A DNA stretch of 50,587 nt, from NCBI RefSeq assembly GCF_000698125.1, contig NZ_BAXA01000019.1:1-50587 (forward strand). Reading direction: 5' to 3'. The stretch comes from Geomicrobium sp. JCM 19038 (GTDB lineage: Bacteria > Bacillota > Bacilli > Bacillales > Marinococcaceae). Made by a program: the position numbers and the translations under genes. Below, in pieces: positions 27,796 to 36,327 of this stretch. How positions within the stretch are numbered: position 1 is the stretch's first letter; each line of letters begins with the position of its first letter. The notes beneath the pieces were generated by a model. That model made no database searches and was not told the DNA's origin. It saw only the letters and a list, made by a program, of their open reading frames with translations.

Positions 27796-29388
27796 TTAAT
27801 ATCCTGCTTCTTCTTCGTTGATTGAAACTTCACTTAGGTCATAAATGCCTGTAGCTAGGTGGTTAAACCCTTCTACAGAGTCAGCAATACCGGTGATGTA
27901 GTCATTATGAACAGTAAAGATCATAGGAGCTTCTTCAATAATGATTTGCTCTGCTTGTGCATAAAGGTCTGCACGAGCATCATTATCAGATTCGCTACGA
28001 GCTTCTGTTAATAATGTGTCGACTTCTTCGTTATCGTAAAATGTTGAGTTTCCTTGAGAACCATGATTTCCAGAATAGAAATTAGGGTGTAAAGCATAGT
28101 CTGCATCAGCTGTTACAGTAGACCATCCAAGAACGAACATTTCTGTATTTCCTTGGTCAGTGGCATCTAAAAATGCTCCCCACTCCATCATTTCAATTGA
28201 AAGATCTACTCCAACTTCTTGAAGGTAGTCTTGAGCAACTTCTGCAATGTGAATACGTGTAGGGTTTGCATCGTTTGTAAGAATCGATGCAGAGAAGCCA
28301 TCTTCGTAACCCGCTTCTGCTAATAATTCTTTCGCGCCTTCTGGATCGTATTCAATTCCTTGTGTATCTTCACTATATCCGAATGTGTACTCGCTTAATG
28401 GACCTGATGCAACTGAACCAAACCCACCATAAAGGCCTTCAAGAAGCACTTCTGAATCAATAGCCATTGCGATTGCACGACGAACATCAGGGTCATCAAA
28501 AGGCTCAACATCTGTGTTAAAGCCGATGTATTCAAACCCAAGTTGTTCTTGTGTAAGAAGACTTGCGTTTTGCATGTCGTCAACAATGCCTGAGTTCGCG
28601 GATTCTACTTGATCAATAAAATGCACTTCACCTTGGTCAAGCATTCCAATACGCGTGCTTTGTTCAGGAACAACACGGAGTGTTACTTGTGATACTTGAG
28701 CTTCTTCGCCCCAGTAATTTTCATTTTTGCTTAAACGAATTTCATTACCTTGAACCCACTCGTCAAGTTCAAAAGAACCTGTACCTGCTGCATTAACACT
28801 TAACAGTGCATCTCCACTTTCATCTGCATCAATGGCTGCTGGACTAATAATTGCTGCTGCACTATGAGCAAGATGTGCATCAAGTGGTGCAAATGGTTCA
28901 CTCGTTGTAAATTCTACTGTATACTCATCAATTGCTGTAATTTCTTCCACTAATTCAAACATGTTTGCACGAGGTTTGGCGTTGTCTGGATCTAATAGAC
29001 GCTCGAAGTTCTTAACAACTGCATCTGCATTCAACTCTTCACCATCATGGAATGTAACGCCTTCACGAATCTGGAATTCCCACGTTAAATCGTCAACCAT
29101 TTCGTACGATTCTGCAAGTACAGGTTGAAGTTCCATGTTACTGTCATGCTCTAGCAAGTTTTCATAAATGTTTGTCGAAACTTGAGATGATGGAACATCT
29201 GTTGTTTCTTGCGGATCCAAAGACACAATGTCTGAAGAGAGCGCTAACACAAATTGGTCTCCTCCAGCACTACCTGTTGATGTACCTCCGTCGCTTCCTT
29301 CTTCAACTGCACCAGGATCTGATGAACAACCTGCAAGAAGTACTGTGGCTCCTGCGAAGCCAGCGACATAACGTTTTAAGTTAGCCAA
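27796..29388 (-). CDS. ABC transporter substrate-binding lipoprotein (family 5, oligopeptide/dipeptide type)
   Basis: A 530-residue secreted lipoprotein of the DppA/OppA/GsiB family. The signal peptide ends in the lipobox LLAGC (Cys about residue 21). A Gly/Ser/acidic linker precedes the binding domain, which begins DQFVLALSSDIVSLDPQETT. The WEFQIREGVTFHDGEELNA motif and the later DPDVRRAIAMAID motif are hallmarks. The mature protein is very acidic. The start is TTG 29388 with a GGGGGA ribosome site. No permease or ATPase genes lie beside it, so it is an orphan component that must work with a system elsewhere. It stands divergent from yabN. Exact ligand unknown. Confidence 0.9.
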   Translation of the reverse strand: MANLKRYVAGFAGATVLLAGCSSDPGAVEEGSDGGTSTGSAGGDQFVLALSSDIVSLDPQETTDVPSSQVSTNIYENLLEHDSNMELQPVLAESYEMVDDLTWEFQIREGVTFHDGEELNADAVVKNFERLLDPDNAKPRANMFELVEEITAIDEYTVEFTTSEPFAPLDAHLAHSAAAIISPAAIDADESGDALLSVNAAGTGSFELDEWVQGNEIRLSKNENYWGEEAQVSQVTLRVVPEQSTRIGMLDQGEVHFIDQVESANSGIVDDMQNASLLTQEQLGFEYIGFNTDVEPFDDPDVRRAIAMAIDSEVLLEGLYGGFGSVASGPLSEYTFGYSEDTQGIEYDPEGAKELLAEAGYEDGFSASILTNDANPTRIHIAEVAQDYLQEVGVDLSIEMMEWGAFLDATDQGNTEMFVLGWSTVTADADYALHPNFYSGNHGSQGNSTFYDNEEVDTLLTEARSESDNDARADLYAQAEQIIIEEAPMIFTVHNDYITGIADSVEGFNHLATGIYDLSEVSINEEEAGY

Positions 29389-29430
29389 AACTCATTCCCC
29401 CATTAATAAATGATGTGTAAAGCTTCTAGA

Positions 29431-29457
29431 TTGTAGAGGTATTGCCTATGATATAAT
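29431..29457 (+). promoter_or_regulatory. Candidate sigma-A promoter of yabN
   Basis: A perfect TATAAT (29452-29457) lies 15 bases after TTGTAG (29431-29436); GATTGT (29429-29434) with a 17-base spacer is the alternative -35. It is needed because yabN follows a divergent gene here. Confidence 0.45.
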
Positions 29458-29494
29458 AACATAGACAAGCAAGAGAAACGAGGAGTTGTCATTG

Positions 29495-30991
29495 GTGAAT
29501 TTACCAACAATTTGTGTATTTGGCTTAGGAGCGGGGACGCTCGACCAAATGACACTTTCAACGTATAAACGATTAAAAAATTCAAATAAATTGTATGTAA
29601 GAACGAAAGCACACCCGGTAATGGAGGAATTGGAGCTAGAAGGACTAACGATCCACCCATTTGATGATGTGTATGAGGCACATGATACGTTCCAACCGGT
29701 ATACGAAGCCATTGTTGAGCGTTTAGTTAACGAAGCATCAAGTCAAGATGAACCGGTTTTATATGCTGTGCCAGGTCACCCACTTGTTGCTGAAGAAACC
29801 GTACAACGATTACTAGAAAAGGAACGACAAGGTGTTATTCAGCTTCAAATTGAGGGCGGACAAAGCTTTCTTGATCCAGTTTTTACAGCGTTACGAATGG
29901 ATCCTAGTGAAGGTTTTCAGCTTCTTGATGCGACAAGCTTTTCTAGCTCAGATTGGTCATTGAACCAACATTTGATTTTGACACAAGTGTACGATTTCTT
30001 TACAGCCTCTAACGTAAAACTTTCGTTAATGGAGCAGCTGCCAGATGATTACCGTGTAAGAATTGTAAAAGAAGCTGGTGGAGCCGGGGAATCGGTTGTA
30101 GAAATGCCTCTATATGAGTTGGACCGGGCGTTCCAAGAAACCTCAAACTTAGCTGTCGTCTACGTACCACCGGTGCGCGAAGAAAAGCTAACACGTCATA
30201 CGTTCCGTCGTCTACGAGAAGTGATTCACGTATTACGAAGCCCTGACGGATGCCCGTGGGATCGTAAACAGACACATCAATCGCTCAAAAAATACTTGCT
30301 AGAAGAAGCGTATGAAGTGCTAGAAGCGATCGACGAAGACGATGATGATCATCTTATTGAGGAGCTTGGTGACGTGTTGTTGCAAGTGATGCTTCATAGC
30401 CAAATTGGTGAAGATGAAGGGTACTTTACGATTGATGATGTAATTAAGACACTTACAGATAAGATGATTCGTAGACATCCACACGTCTTCTCAACAGCTA
30501 CTGCTGAAACGAGCGAGGACGTCGTCACGAATTGGGACGAAATTAAAAAGCAAGAAAAGCAAGGCCTAGAAAACGACCAATCGGAGCTTACCGGAATTCC
30601 GAAATCGATGCCTGCACTAATGGTTTCTTATGAATTGCAAAAGAAAGCTGCAAAAGTAGGGTTTAGTTGGGAAACAGCAGCGCCGATGTGGCAAAAGCTC
30701 GAAGAAGAGATTCGTGAGTGGAAAGAAGCGATTAGCGAACAACACGACGAATCAGACATTAAGAAAGAATTAGGCGATGTGCTGTTTATTGTCGTTAACC
30801 TTGCTCGGTTTTATCGATTACAACCTGAAGAAGCATTGCAGATGACGAATACGAAATTTAAAAAGCGGTTTATGCACATTGAAAAGCGTTTATTAGAACA
30901 AGGACAAACGATGAATGACGTATCGCTAGAAGCGATGGACCGCTTTTGGGACGAGGCAAAGCAATTGGAGAGAGAAAGTGAGGATGAATAA
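29495..30991 (+). CDS. yabN: YabN: SAM-methylase-like plus MazG nucleotide pyrophosphohydrolase fusion
   Basis: A two-domain protein of about 498 residues. Residues 1-220 have the tetrapyrrole methylase fold (CVFGLGAGTLDQ, AVPGHPLVAEETV). From about residue 225 there is a MazG domain with DGCPWDRKQTHQSLKKYL and the metal-binding EEAYEVLEAIDEDD, and a second EExxD-like set near the C terminus (ELGDVLFIVVNLARF). MazG proteins hydrolyse NTPs to NMPs and clear aberrant nucleotides. The start chosen is GTG 29495, nine bases from AGGAG; TTG 29492 or 29486 are possible. It is followed without gap by rqcP. Confidence 0.93.
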   Translation: MNLPTICVFGLGAGTLDQMTLSTYKRLKNSNKLYVRTKAHPVMEELELEGLTIHPFDDVYEAHDTFQPVYEAIVERLVNEASSQDEPVLYAVPGHPLVAEETVQRLLEKERQGVIQLQIEGGQSFLDPVFTALRMDPSEGFQLLDATSFSSSDWSLNQHLILTQVYDFFTASNVKLSLMEQLPDDYRVRIVKEAGGAGESVVEMPLYELDRAFQETSNLAVVYVPPVREEKLTRHTFRRLREVIHVLRSPDGCPWDRKQTHQSLKKYLLEEAYEVLEAIDEDDDDHLIEELGDVLLQVMLHSQIGEDEGYFTIDDVIKTLTDKMIRRHPHVFSTATAETSEDVVTNWDEIKKQEKQGLENDQSELTGIPKSMPALMVSYELQKKAAKVGFSWETAAPMWQKLEEEIREWKEAISEQHDESDIKKELGDVLFIVVNLARFYRLQPEEALQMTNTKFKKRFMHIEKRLLEQGQTMNDVSLEAMDRFWDEAKQLERESEDE

Positions 30992-31252
30992 GTGAGAATC
31001 GATAAATTTCTAAAGGTATCACGCATTATTAAAAGGCGTACTGTAGCGAAGGAAGTTGCAGGTGCAGGCCGTATTACGGTAAATGGTCATGCTGCTAAGG
31101 CTGGAACTGAAGTGAATCCAGGAGATGAAGTGTCCATTCGTTTTGGAAAAAAGACACTTCGTGTGAAGATCGAATCGGTTAACAGTGCGGCTCAAAAGAA
31201 TGAAGCCGCACTGATGTATACGACAATTGAAGAAGTCTATCACGATGATTGA
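30992..31252 (+). CDS. rqcP: RqcP (YabO), S4-domain ribosome quality control factor
   Basis: An 86-residue S4 RNA-binding protein (MRIDKFLKVSRIIKRRTVAK, GRITVNGHAAKAGTEVNPGD). In B. subtilis it binds stalled 50S subunits and helps RqcH add poly-alanine tails to unfinished chains. The start is GTG 30992 directly after the yabN stop. A terminator follows. Confidence 0.95.
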   Translation: MRIDKFLKVSRIIKRRTVAKEVAGAGRITVNGHAAKAGTEVNPGDEVSIRFGKKTLRVKIESVNSAAQKNEAALMYTTIEEVYHDD

Positions 31253-31266
31253 TAAACGTGTACTTT

Positions 31267-31298
31267 AAAGAAGCTCTATAATATAGGGCTTCTTTTTT
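31267..31298 (+). terminator. Terminator after rqcP
   Basis: AAAGAAGC-t-CTATA pairs with TATAG-g-GCTTC, then a run of T. Confidence 0.78.
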
Positions 31299-31381
31299 AG
31301 TGGTGGGGAATGGCTTGTTCTTTTTTAATTCGGCGAGGCATAAGATAAGACAACGAGTGGATTATGTTAGGAGGAATCGAT

Positions 31382-31687
31382 ATGTCTGAATATGTCACGA
31401 ATCAACGGTATCAAAACAGCACGAATAGTGATCATGAAGTGATTATGAAAGGTCGTAAACTTCTCGAGATTAGTGGAGTGAAAGAAGTCCAAAGTTTTGA
31501 TAGTGAAGAGTTTCTATTAGAGACTGTAATGGGTTTTTTGTCCGTTCGAGGCCATGACTTGCATATGAAGAATCTGAATGTTGAAGAAGGCATCGTTTCA
31601 ATCGTAGGGAAGGTGGATGATTTGATCTACGTAGATAGCAGTGGATCAGGAAAACCAAAAGGCTTGTTTGGGAAGTTATTTAAGTGA
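31382..31687 (+). CDS. yabP: Spore cortex protein YabP
   Basis: A 101-residue YabP/YqfC family protein. In B. subtilis it is made in the mother cell under sigma-E and is needed, with YabQ, for the spore cortex. Family segments are MKGRKLLEISGVKEVQSFDS and RGHDLHMKNLNVEEGIVSI-V. The start is ATG 31382 behind AGGAGG; an in-frame ATG at 31364 precedes the ribosome site and is unlikely. It overlaps yabQ by four bases (GTGA). Confidence 0.93.
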   Translation: MSEYVTNQRYQNSTNSDHEVIMKGRKLLEISGVKEVQSFDSEEFLLETVMGFLSVRGHDLHMKNLNVEEGIVSIVGKVDDLIYVDSSGSGKPKGLFGKLFK

Positions 31688-32250
31688 CACTCGTTGTACA
31701 GTTCCAAACCTTCTTCGCTATGATTGCTGCAGGTTCTGCCATTGCGATCCAGCTAGATGTGTATCACCGATGTTTGCTTTTACGTTCGAAGTGGACACAG
31801 GCAGTAATGGATTTAGCTTTCTGGATTGTACAGGCTCTACTCGTTTTCTATCTGCTGTTTTATATGAATTTTGGAGAGCTTAGAATTTACATTTTTATTG
31901 CGATTATTCTAGGGTTTGTAACGTATTGGCATACGGTACGTCCTTTCTTTTTGCGATTGCTCGAACGAATCATTCAAATGGTACAATGGTTGATCATGGC
32001 AATAAAGAAAACGATTTACGTCTTAATCATCACACCCATCCTCGGTTTATATAAACTAATTTCCAAAATAGCAATTTTTCTCTTGACAATTGTCCAGTGG
32101 AGTGTGATTCAATTAAGTAAACTTCTGTTTTTCTTTATTCGGCCTGTGTATTTACTTTTACAAGGTCCGAAAATTGTTAAACAAGTAAAAGCCATGTACT
32201 CACGATTGATTCGTTGGTTCTCGAAAAAAAGTGATGATGAGGATTCCTAG
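31684..32250 (+). CDS. yabQ: Spore cortex membrane protein YabQ
   Basis: A 188-residue membrane protein with three or four hydrophobic segments in the first 110 residues and a basic C-terminal tail. The family feature is the N-terminal VQFQTFFAMIAAGSAIAI followed by LDVYHR. In B. subtilis it localises to the forespore membrane and is needed for cortex formation. The start is GTG 31684, overlapping yabP. Confidence 0.92.
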   Translation: MTLVVQFQTFFAMIAAGSAIAIQLDVYHRCLLLRSKWTQAVMDLAFWIVQALLVFYLLFYMNFGELRIYIFIAIILGFVTYWHTVRPFFLRLLERIIQMVQWLIMAIKKTIYVLIITPILGLYKLISKIAIFLLTIVQWSVIQLSKLLFFFIRPVYLLLQGPKIVKQVKAMYSRLIRWFSKKSDDEDS

Positions 32251-32295
32251 CAATCCTCTCATTGCGTTTCTCATATGATGAGAGAGAGGTGCGAC

Positions 32296-32715
32296 ATGCC
32301 GAAATCAAACGATCGAGAAAAAGTAACGACCATTCATAAGGACAAGCCATTTGACAAAGAACAAAAGCGTTTGCAAATGAGAGAAGAAAGACGTCGTAGA
32401 GGATTAAAGCGAAGACTTATTTTTATTGGAATCGTTGGTGCGTTTGTGATCGTGTTTGCAGCGGTCGGGCTTATCTCTCAAAAGTCAATGATTGACGCTA
32501 ATGATCAAGAACAAGAGCAACTTGAAGAGCGGTACGCTGAGTTAATGGAAGAACAAAAGAAGCTCGAGCAAGATATTGTCAATTATAATGATATTGATTA
32601 TATTGCAGAAGTTGCGAGGCGCGATTTATACTTAACTAAACCAGGTGAAACGATTTTTAAGGTTCCTGAGAGTCATGACGATCAGGAAGAAGAAGAAGAT
32701 GAGGAAGACGACTAA
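32296..32715 (+). CDS. divIC: Septum formation initiator DivIC
   Basis: A bitopic division protein of 139 residues. A basic cytoplasmic N-terminal part (RRRRGLKRR) is followed by one membrane segment (about residues 39-58) and a coiled coil (EQEQLEERYAELMEEQKKLE). Then comes the conserved DIDYIAEVARRDLYLTKPGE, and a run of acidic residues at the end. It works with DivIB and FtsL in the divisome and in sporulation septation. The start chosen is ATG 32296 behind AGAGAGAGGTG; upstream ATGs are in frame but have no ribosome site. Confidence 0.93.
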   Translation: MPKSNDREKVTTIHKDKPFDKEQKRLQMREERRRRGLKRRLIFIGIVGAFVIVFAAVGLISQKSMIDANDQEQEQLEERYAELMEEQKKLEQDIVNYNDIDYIAEVARRDLYLTKPGETIFKVPESHDDQEEEEDEEDD

Positions 32716-32816
32716 TCACAAAGTAACCTTTGCAACATAGAATAGTAATCGTGTAAGCTTTATCTACATACGTTTATCGTATGGTTTAAGAAAATATGAG
32801 GAGGAACGTTTCACCA

Positions 32817-33218
32817 ATGTCGATTGAAGCTGGCAGCAAGTATCAAGGGAAAGTCACCGGTGTAACAAACTTTGGCGCTTTTGTAGATTTACCAGGAGGT
32901 CAAACAGGACTCGTTCACATTAGTGAGGTCGCTGATCAATATGTGAAAGACATTAAGGAATTCATTAAGGTTGGCGATGAAGTAACGGTTAAAGTTCTAA
33001 AGATTGAAAGCGACGGGAAGATTGGGCTTTCAATTCGTAAAGCAACAGAGCGACCAAAAGAAGAGAAGCCGCGTCGTAATCAAGGAGGCGGGTTTAAGAA
33101 GCGTGAGCAAACACTCTCATTTGAAGATAAGATGAGCCGCTTCTTAAAAGATAGTGAGGAGAATCTCTCAACCTTGCGTAAGAAGAGCGACAACCGAAAA
33201 GGCGGTGGCCGTAAGTAG
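32817..33218 (+). CDS. yabR: S1 RNA-binding domain protein YabR
   Basis: A 133-residue protein. Residues 1-72 form an S1 domain (GSKYQGKVTGVTNFGAFVDL, GLVHISEVADQYVKD, KVLKIESDGKIGLSIR). The rest is basic and flexible, ending in a Gly/Arg/Lys tail. Related proteins bind RNA and are often linked to translation; the specific role of YabR is unknown. The start is ATG 32817 behind GAGGAGG. Confidence 0.92.
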   Translation: MSIEAGSKYQGKVTGVTNFGAFVDLPGGQTGLVHISEVADQYVKDIKEFIKVGDEVTVKVLKIESDGKIGLSIRKATERPKEEKPRRNQGGGFKKREQTLSFEDKMSRFLKDSEENLSTLRKKSDNRKGGGRK

Positions 33219-33274
33219 TTAGATCCCTTCTGCAAACAGAGACATGGTGATTCGTCTCAAATAGATGTATAAAT

Positions 33275-33311
33275 AAAGGCAGAACAGGAGCTTTCCTGAT
33301 CTGCCTATTTT
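33275..33311 (+). terminator. Terminator after yabR
   Basis: GGCAGA-a-CAGG pairs with CCTG-a-TCTGCC around AGCTTT, followed by TATTTTATT. Confidence 0.75.
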
Positions 33312-33338
33312 ATTCTTACAAGATTTTTCGGTTAACCA

Positions 33339-33367
33339 TTGACTTTACTTTATGTAGTCGATATAAT
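33339..33367 (+). promoter_or_regulatory. Sigma-A promoter of tRNA-Met
   Basis: TTGACT (33339-33344) and a perfect TATAAT (33362-33367) with a 17-base spacer, 19 bases before the tRNA. Confidence 0.85.
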
Positions 33368-33386
33368 AACTCTTGTCTTGTTAAAT

Positions 33387-33463
33387 GGCGGTGTAGCTCA
33401 GCTGGCTAGAGCGTACGGTTCATACCCGTGAGGTCGTGGGTTCGACTCCCTCCGCCGCTACCA
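33387..33463 (+). tRNA. tRNA-Met (anticodon CAT)
   Basis: A 77-base cloverleaf with encoded CCA. The acceptor stem GGCGGTG pairs with CGCCGCT (a G-T pair at the end), the D arm has AGCTGGCTA, and the anticodon loop TTCATAC gives CAT. The T loop is TTCGACT. The T stem GTGGG/CCCTC has one T-T mismatch. Strong similarity to the B. subtilis tRNA-Met at this same place suggests the elongator type. The tRNA-Glu that follows in B. subtilis is missing. Confidence 0.95.
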
Positions 33464-33478
33464 TTTATATGATAATCT

Positions 33479-33511
33479 AACCATGTTGCTTGCGAGCAAC
33501 ATGGTTTTTTT
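33479..33511 (+). terminator. Terminator after tRNA-Met
   Basis: AACCATGTTGCT and AGCAACATGGTT form a perfect stem around TGCG, then a T run. Confidence 0.9.
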
Positions 33512-33559
33512 GTCGTTCGCTTTATTTCGCACGGTTTAGAGGTTTGTTTTTGTAGCTTC

Positions 33560-33728
33560 TGTCGGAAAATGATTGATGATTATGGCGAATTTTTGTGAGC
33601 ATAACAATCACTTATGATTACAAAAAGGCTAAGGAACAATGATTTCTGTTCTTTCAAGAAAAGAGTCGAACGATTTTTTTTACGTCGTCGTCATTCTGAC
33701 AAACACTGCATCAAAACCTCGATATACT
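33560..33728 (+). promoter_or_regulatory. spoIIE promoter region with Spo0A-like boxes
   Basis: CTGACA (33696-33701) and TATACT (33723-33728) are separated by 21 bases, the same unusual spacing known for Spo0A-activated spoIIE in B. subtilis. Spo0A-like boxes (consensus TGTCGAA) are seen at 33560-33567 (TGTCGGAA), 33664-33670 (AGTCGAA) and, reversed, at 33694-33703 (TTTGTCAGAA) overlapping the -35. The 48 bases between the tRNA terminator and the first box hold nothing else. Confidence 0.65.
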
Positions 33729-33763
33729 CATCACCAAGAAAAACAAAACGGTGGTGGGCATAG

Positions 33764-36253
33764 ATGATTCATAAAGAGACGGGCCAGGGAACATTTGCAA
33801 GAGTCACAGTTGGAACAGACGGGTTCATTCCTCTAAAACAGAGATGGATGCAACTCATGAGTAAATTCGAGAAAGGAACGGAACTTGTTTTTCTTAAATG
33901 GGGCGTCTTGTTATTTATCGTTGGGGTCATGCTCGGTCGAGCTGCAATCTTATCGGATTTATATCCGTTTGCATTACCCTTTTTCGCAGCCGTCTTCGTT
34001 CTAAAGAAGAATCGAGCATTACTAGCTGCAACTGCTATACTTGTCGGAACGATTTGGGGCTTAACCTTTAACTTGCCTCATGTACTGATCGGGATGGTCG
34101 GTTTTCTCGTTTTGTACAAGCTGTTTAAAACATTAATGATACAAACGCGTTGGGCATTGCCAGTTGCTGTATTGGTTACTTCGTTTCTAACACGAATAGC
34201 AATCACATATGTAAGCATGGGGACGGTCACTCAATACCATTGGATGATGGGTGCGATCGAAGCAGGTCTTGCACTAATGCTTACGATGATCTTTTTACAA
34301 AGCCTGCCTCTTATTACACATAAAAGAAAACAACGCTCGTTAAAAAGCGAAGAGATTATCTGTTTTATCATTCTTATTGCATCGGTCATGACAGGGGCGA
34401 TTGGTTGGGTTATTTACGGCCTAGGTGCAGAACATATTCTTGCTCGGTATTTAGTTTTATTGTTTGCGTTGGCAGGAGGCGCAACGATTGGGGCAACTGT
34501 CGGTGTTGTCACGGGTCTCGTTTTGAGTTTGGCCGCCGTTGTGAACTTGTATCAGATGAGTTTACTCGCATTTGCAGGTCTTCTTGGCGGGCTTCTTAAA
34601 GATGGTAATAAAATTGGGGTCAGTGCAGGTCTACTTGTCGGTACAGCGTTAATTGCATTATATGGACAAGGACTAAGTAGTGCAGGAATTACTGTCATGG
34701 AGTCGGTCGCAGCGATTGCGTTATTTTTGCTGACGCCAAAAAGTGCCATTCAATATATGGCGAAGTATGTACCTGGGACGACCGAACATTCGAAGGAACA
34801 ACAGCGGTATATGCGTAAGATTAGGGATGTTACAGCTGCGCGTGTTGAGCGATTTTCAGATCTTTTTCAGACATTATCATCTAGTTTTACAAATGATCGG
34901 GAAACGACGTATACAAATGAGAAAGACCTTGAAGGTGATCGGTTCTTAGCGACGATTACAGCAAGTACATGTCAAAAGTGTTTCCGTAAAGAGACGTGTT
35001 GGGCAGAGCGTTTTGATACAACCTATGATGTAATGGAAGACGTTATGACAGATATTGAACAAGGAGATGTTCAAAAAGGCTCTTATGACCGTCTAAAGCG
35101 GCATTGTATTTATCCTGATCGAATTGTTAAAACGATGAAAGAACAGTGGGGACCTCATGAACTTCGCAAAACGTATGCTAAGCAACTTGAAGAAAGCAGA
35201 AGGCTTGTTGCTGATCAGTTGCAAGGGGTATCGCAAGTGATGGGGGAATTTGCGCGAGAAATTCAAAAGGAAAAAGAAACACACGATAGTCAAGAGGAAC
35301 AAATTCACGAAGCGATTCAAGAAGCAGGGATTGATATCGGTCAAGTCGATGTTTATAACTTGACGCCTCGTGACGTGCGAGTAGAAATTGAACTTGGGGA
35401 AGATGTAGGTAGGGAAGAAGCGGAAAAGCTAATTGCGCCGATGTTATCAGGGATCTTAAATGACCACATTATCGTCGATCCGGAAAATGACGAGGATGTG
35501 GAGGACGGCAAAGTAATGAATTTCGTTTCTGCAAAGACCTATACAGTTGACTCAGGAGCGGCAACTGTTGCACAAGGCGGTGCGTGGTTATCGGGGGACA
35601 ATCATGCTGCGATGCAACTTGGATTCGGGAAGTTTGCAGTTGCCATAAGTGATGGCATGGGCAACGGCAAAAAAGCGCACGATGAGAGCAAAGCAACACT
35701 AAAATTATTAGAAAATTTATTGCAATCAGGCATCGATGAGAAAGTAGCGATTCAATCCATGAATTCTGTACTTTCACTTCGTGCAGACGAAGAGATGTTT
35801 TCAACACTGGATTTAACGATTATTGATTTGCAAACGGCAGATACGTCATTTATAAAAATCGGCTCTATGCCAAGTTTCATTAAACGAGGTGGGCAAGTCT
35901 CTTCTGTTGAATCTGGTAATTTGCCGATGGGCATTATTTCGGAAGCTAATTTTGATGTCGTATCAAGAAGTATGCAAGATGAAGATTTATTAATTATGAT
36001 GAGTGACGGAATGTTCGATGGGGTGAAGCATGTGGAAAACAAAGAAAGGTGGATGAGACGAATCATTTCTGAGATGGAGACGGAAGATCCTCAGACGATG
36101 TCAGATTTATTATTAGAAGAAGTCATTCGTGTTAGCGACGGTAAGATTGATGATGACATGACCGTTGTTGTAACGAAGATACGTCGGAATACGCCACGTT
36201 GGGCGAAGATCCCAATGCAAAAGTGGGTTCCACAAATGTATAAAGAAGCATAA
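33764..36253 (+). CDS. spoIIE: Stage II sporulation protein E (PP2C phosphatase)
   Basis: An 829-residue membrane phosphatase that moves to the polar septum, binds FtsZ and dephosphorylates SpoIIAA to release sigma-F in the forespore. The N-terminal 330 residues have about ten membrane segments. The central region has cysteines in TCQKCFRKETCWAERF. The C-terminal PP2C domain shows AISDGMGNGKKAHDESKATL, MMSDGMFDG and DDDMTVVV, with metal-binding aspartates intact. The length matches B. subtilis (827). The start is ATG behind CGGTGGTGG. Confidence 0.97.
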   Translation: MIHKETGQGTFARVTVGTDGFIPLKQRWMQLMSKFEKGTELVFLKWGVLLFIVGVMLGRAAILSDLYPFALPFFAAVFVLKKNRALLAATAILVGTIWGLTFNLPHVLIGMVGFLVLYKLFKTLMIQTRWALPVAVLVTSFLTRIAITYVSMGTVTQYHWMMGAIEAGLALMLTMIFLQSLPLITHKRKQRSLKSEEIICFIILIASVMTGAIGWVIYGLGAEHILARYLVLLFALAGGATIGATVGVVTGLVLSLAAVVNLYQMSLLAFAGLLGGLLKDGNKIGVSAGLLVGTALIALYGQGLSSAGITVMESVAAIALFLLTPKSAIQYMAKYVPGTTEHSKEQQRYMRKIRDVTAARVERFSDLFQTLSSSFTNDRETTYTNEKDLEGDRFLATITASTCQKCFRKETCWAERFDTTYDVMEDVMTDIEQGDVQKGSYDRLKRHCIYPDRIVKTMKEQWGPHELRKTYAKQLEESRRLVADQLQGVSQVMGEFAREIQKEKETHDSQEEQIHEAIQEAGIDIGQVDVYNLTPRDVRVEIELGEDVGREEAEKLIAPMLSGILNDHIIVDPENDEDVEDGKVMNFVSAKTYTVDSGAATVAQGGAWLSGDNHAAMQLGFGKFAVAISDGMGNGKKAHDESKATLKLLENLLQSGIDEKVAIQSMNSVLSLRADEEMFSTLDLTIIDLQTADTSFIKIGSMPSFIKRGGQVSSVESGNLPMGIISEANFDVVSRSMQDEDLLIMMSDGMFDGVKHVENKERWMRRIISEMETEDPQTMSDLLLEEVIRVSDGKIDDDMTVVVTKIRRNTPRWAKIPMQKWVPQMYKEA

Positions 36254-36327
36254 TTGGTATATCTCTTAGTGAAATCGTCAACAATGCTAGATACAAAGTT
36301 TAAGATTCACTAAGGGAGGACTAAGCC

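Noticed and set aside
31330-31360. Sigma-E promoter for yabP (CATAAGAT near 31348)
   Set aside because: The -10 is partial and no -35 was found at the right distance; the B. subtilis parallel alone is not enough.
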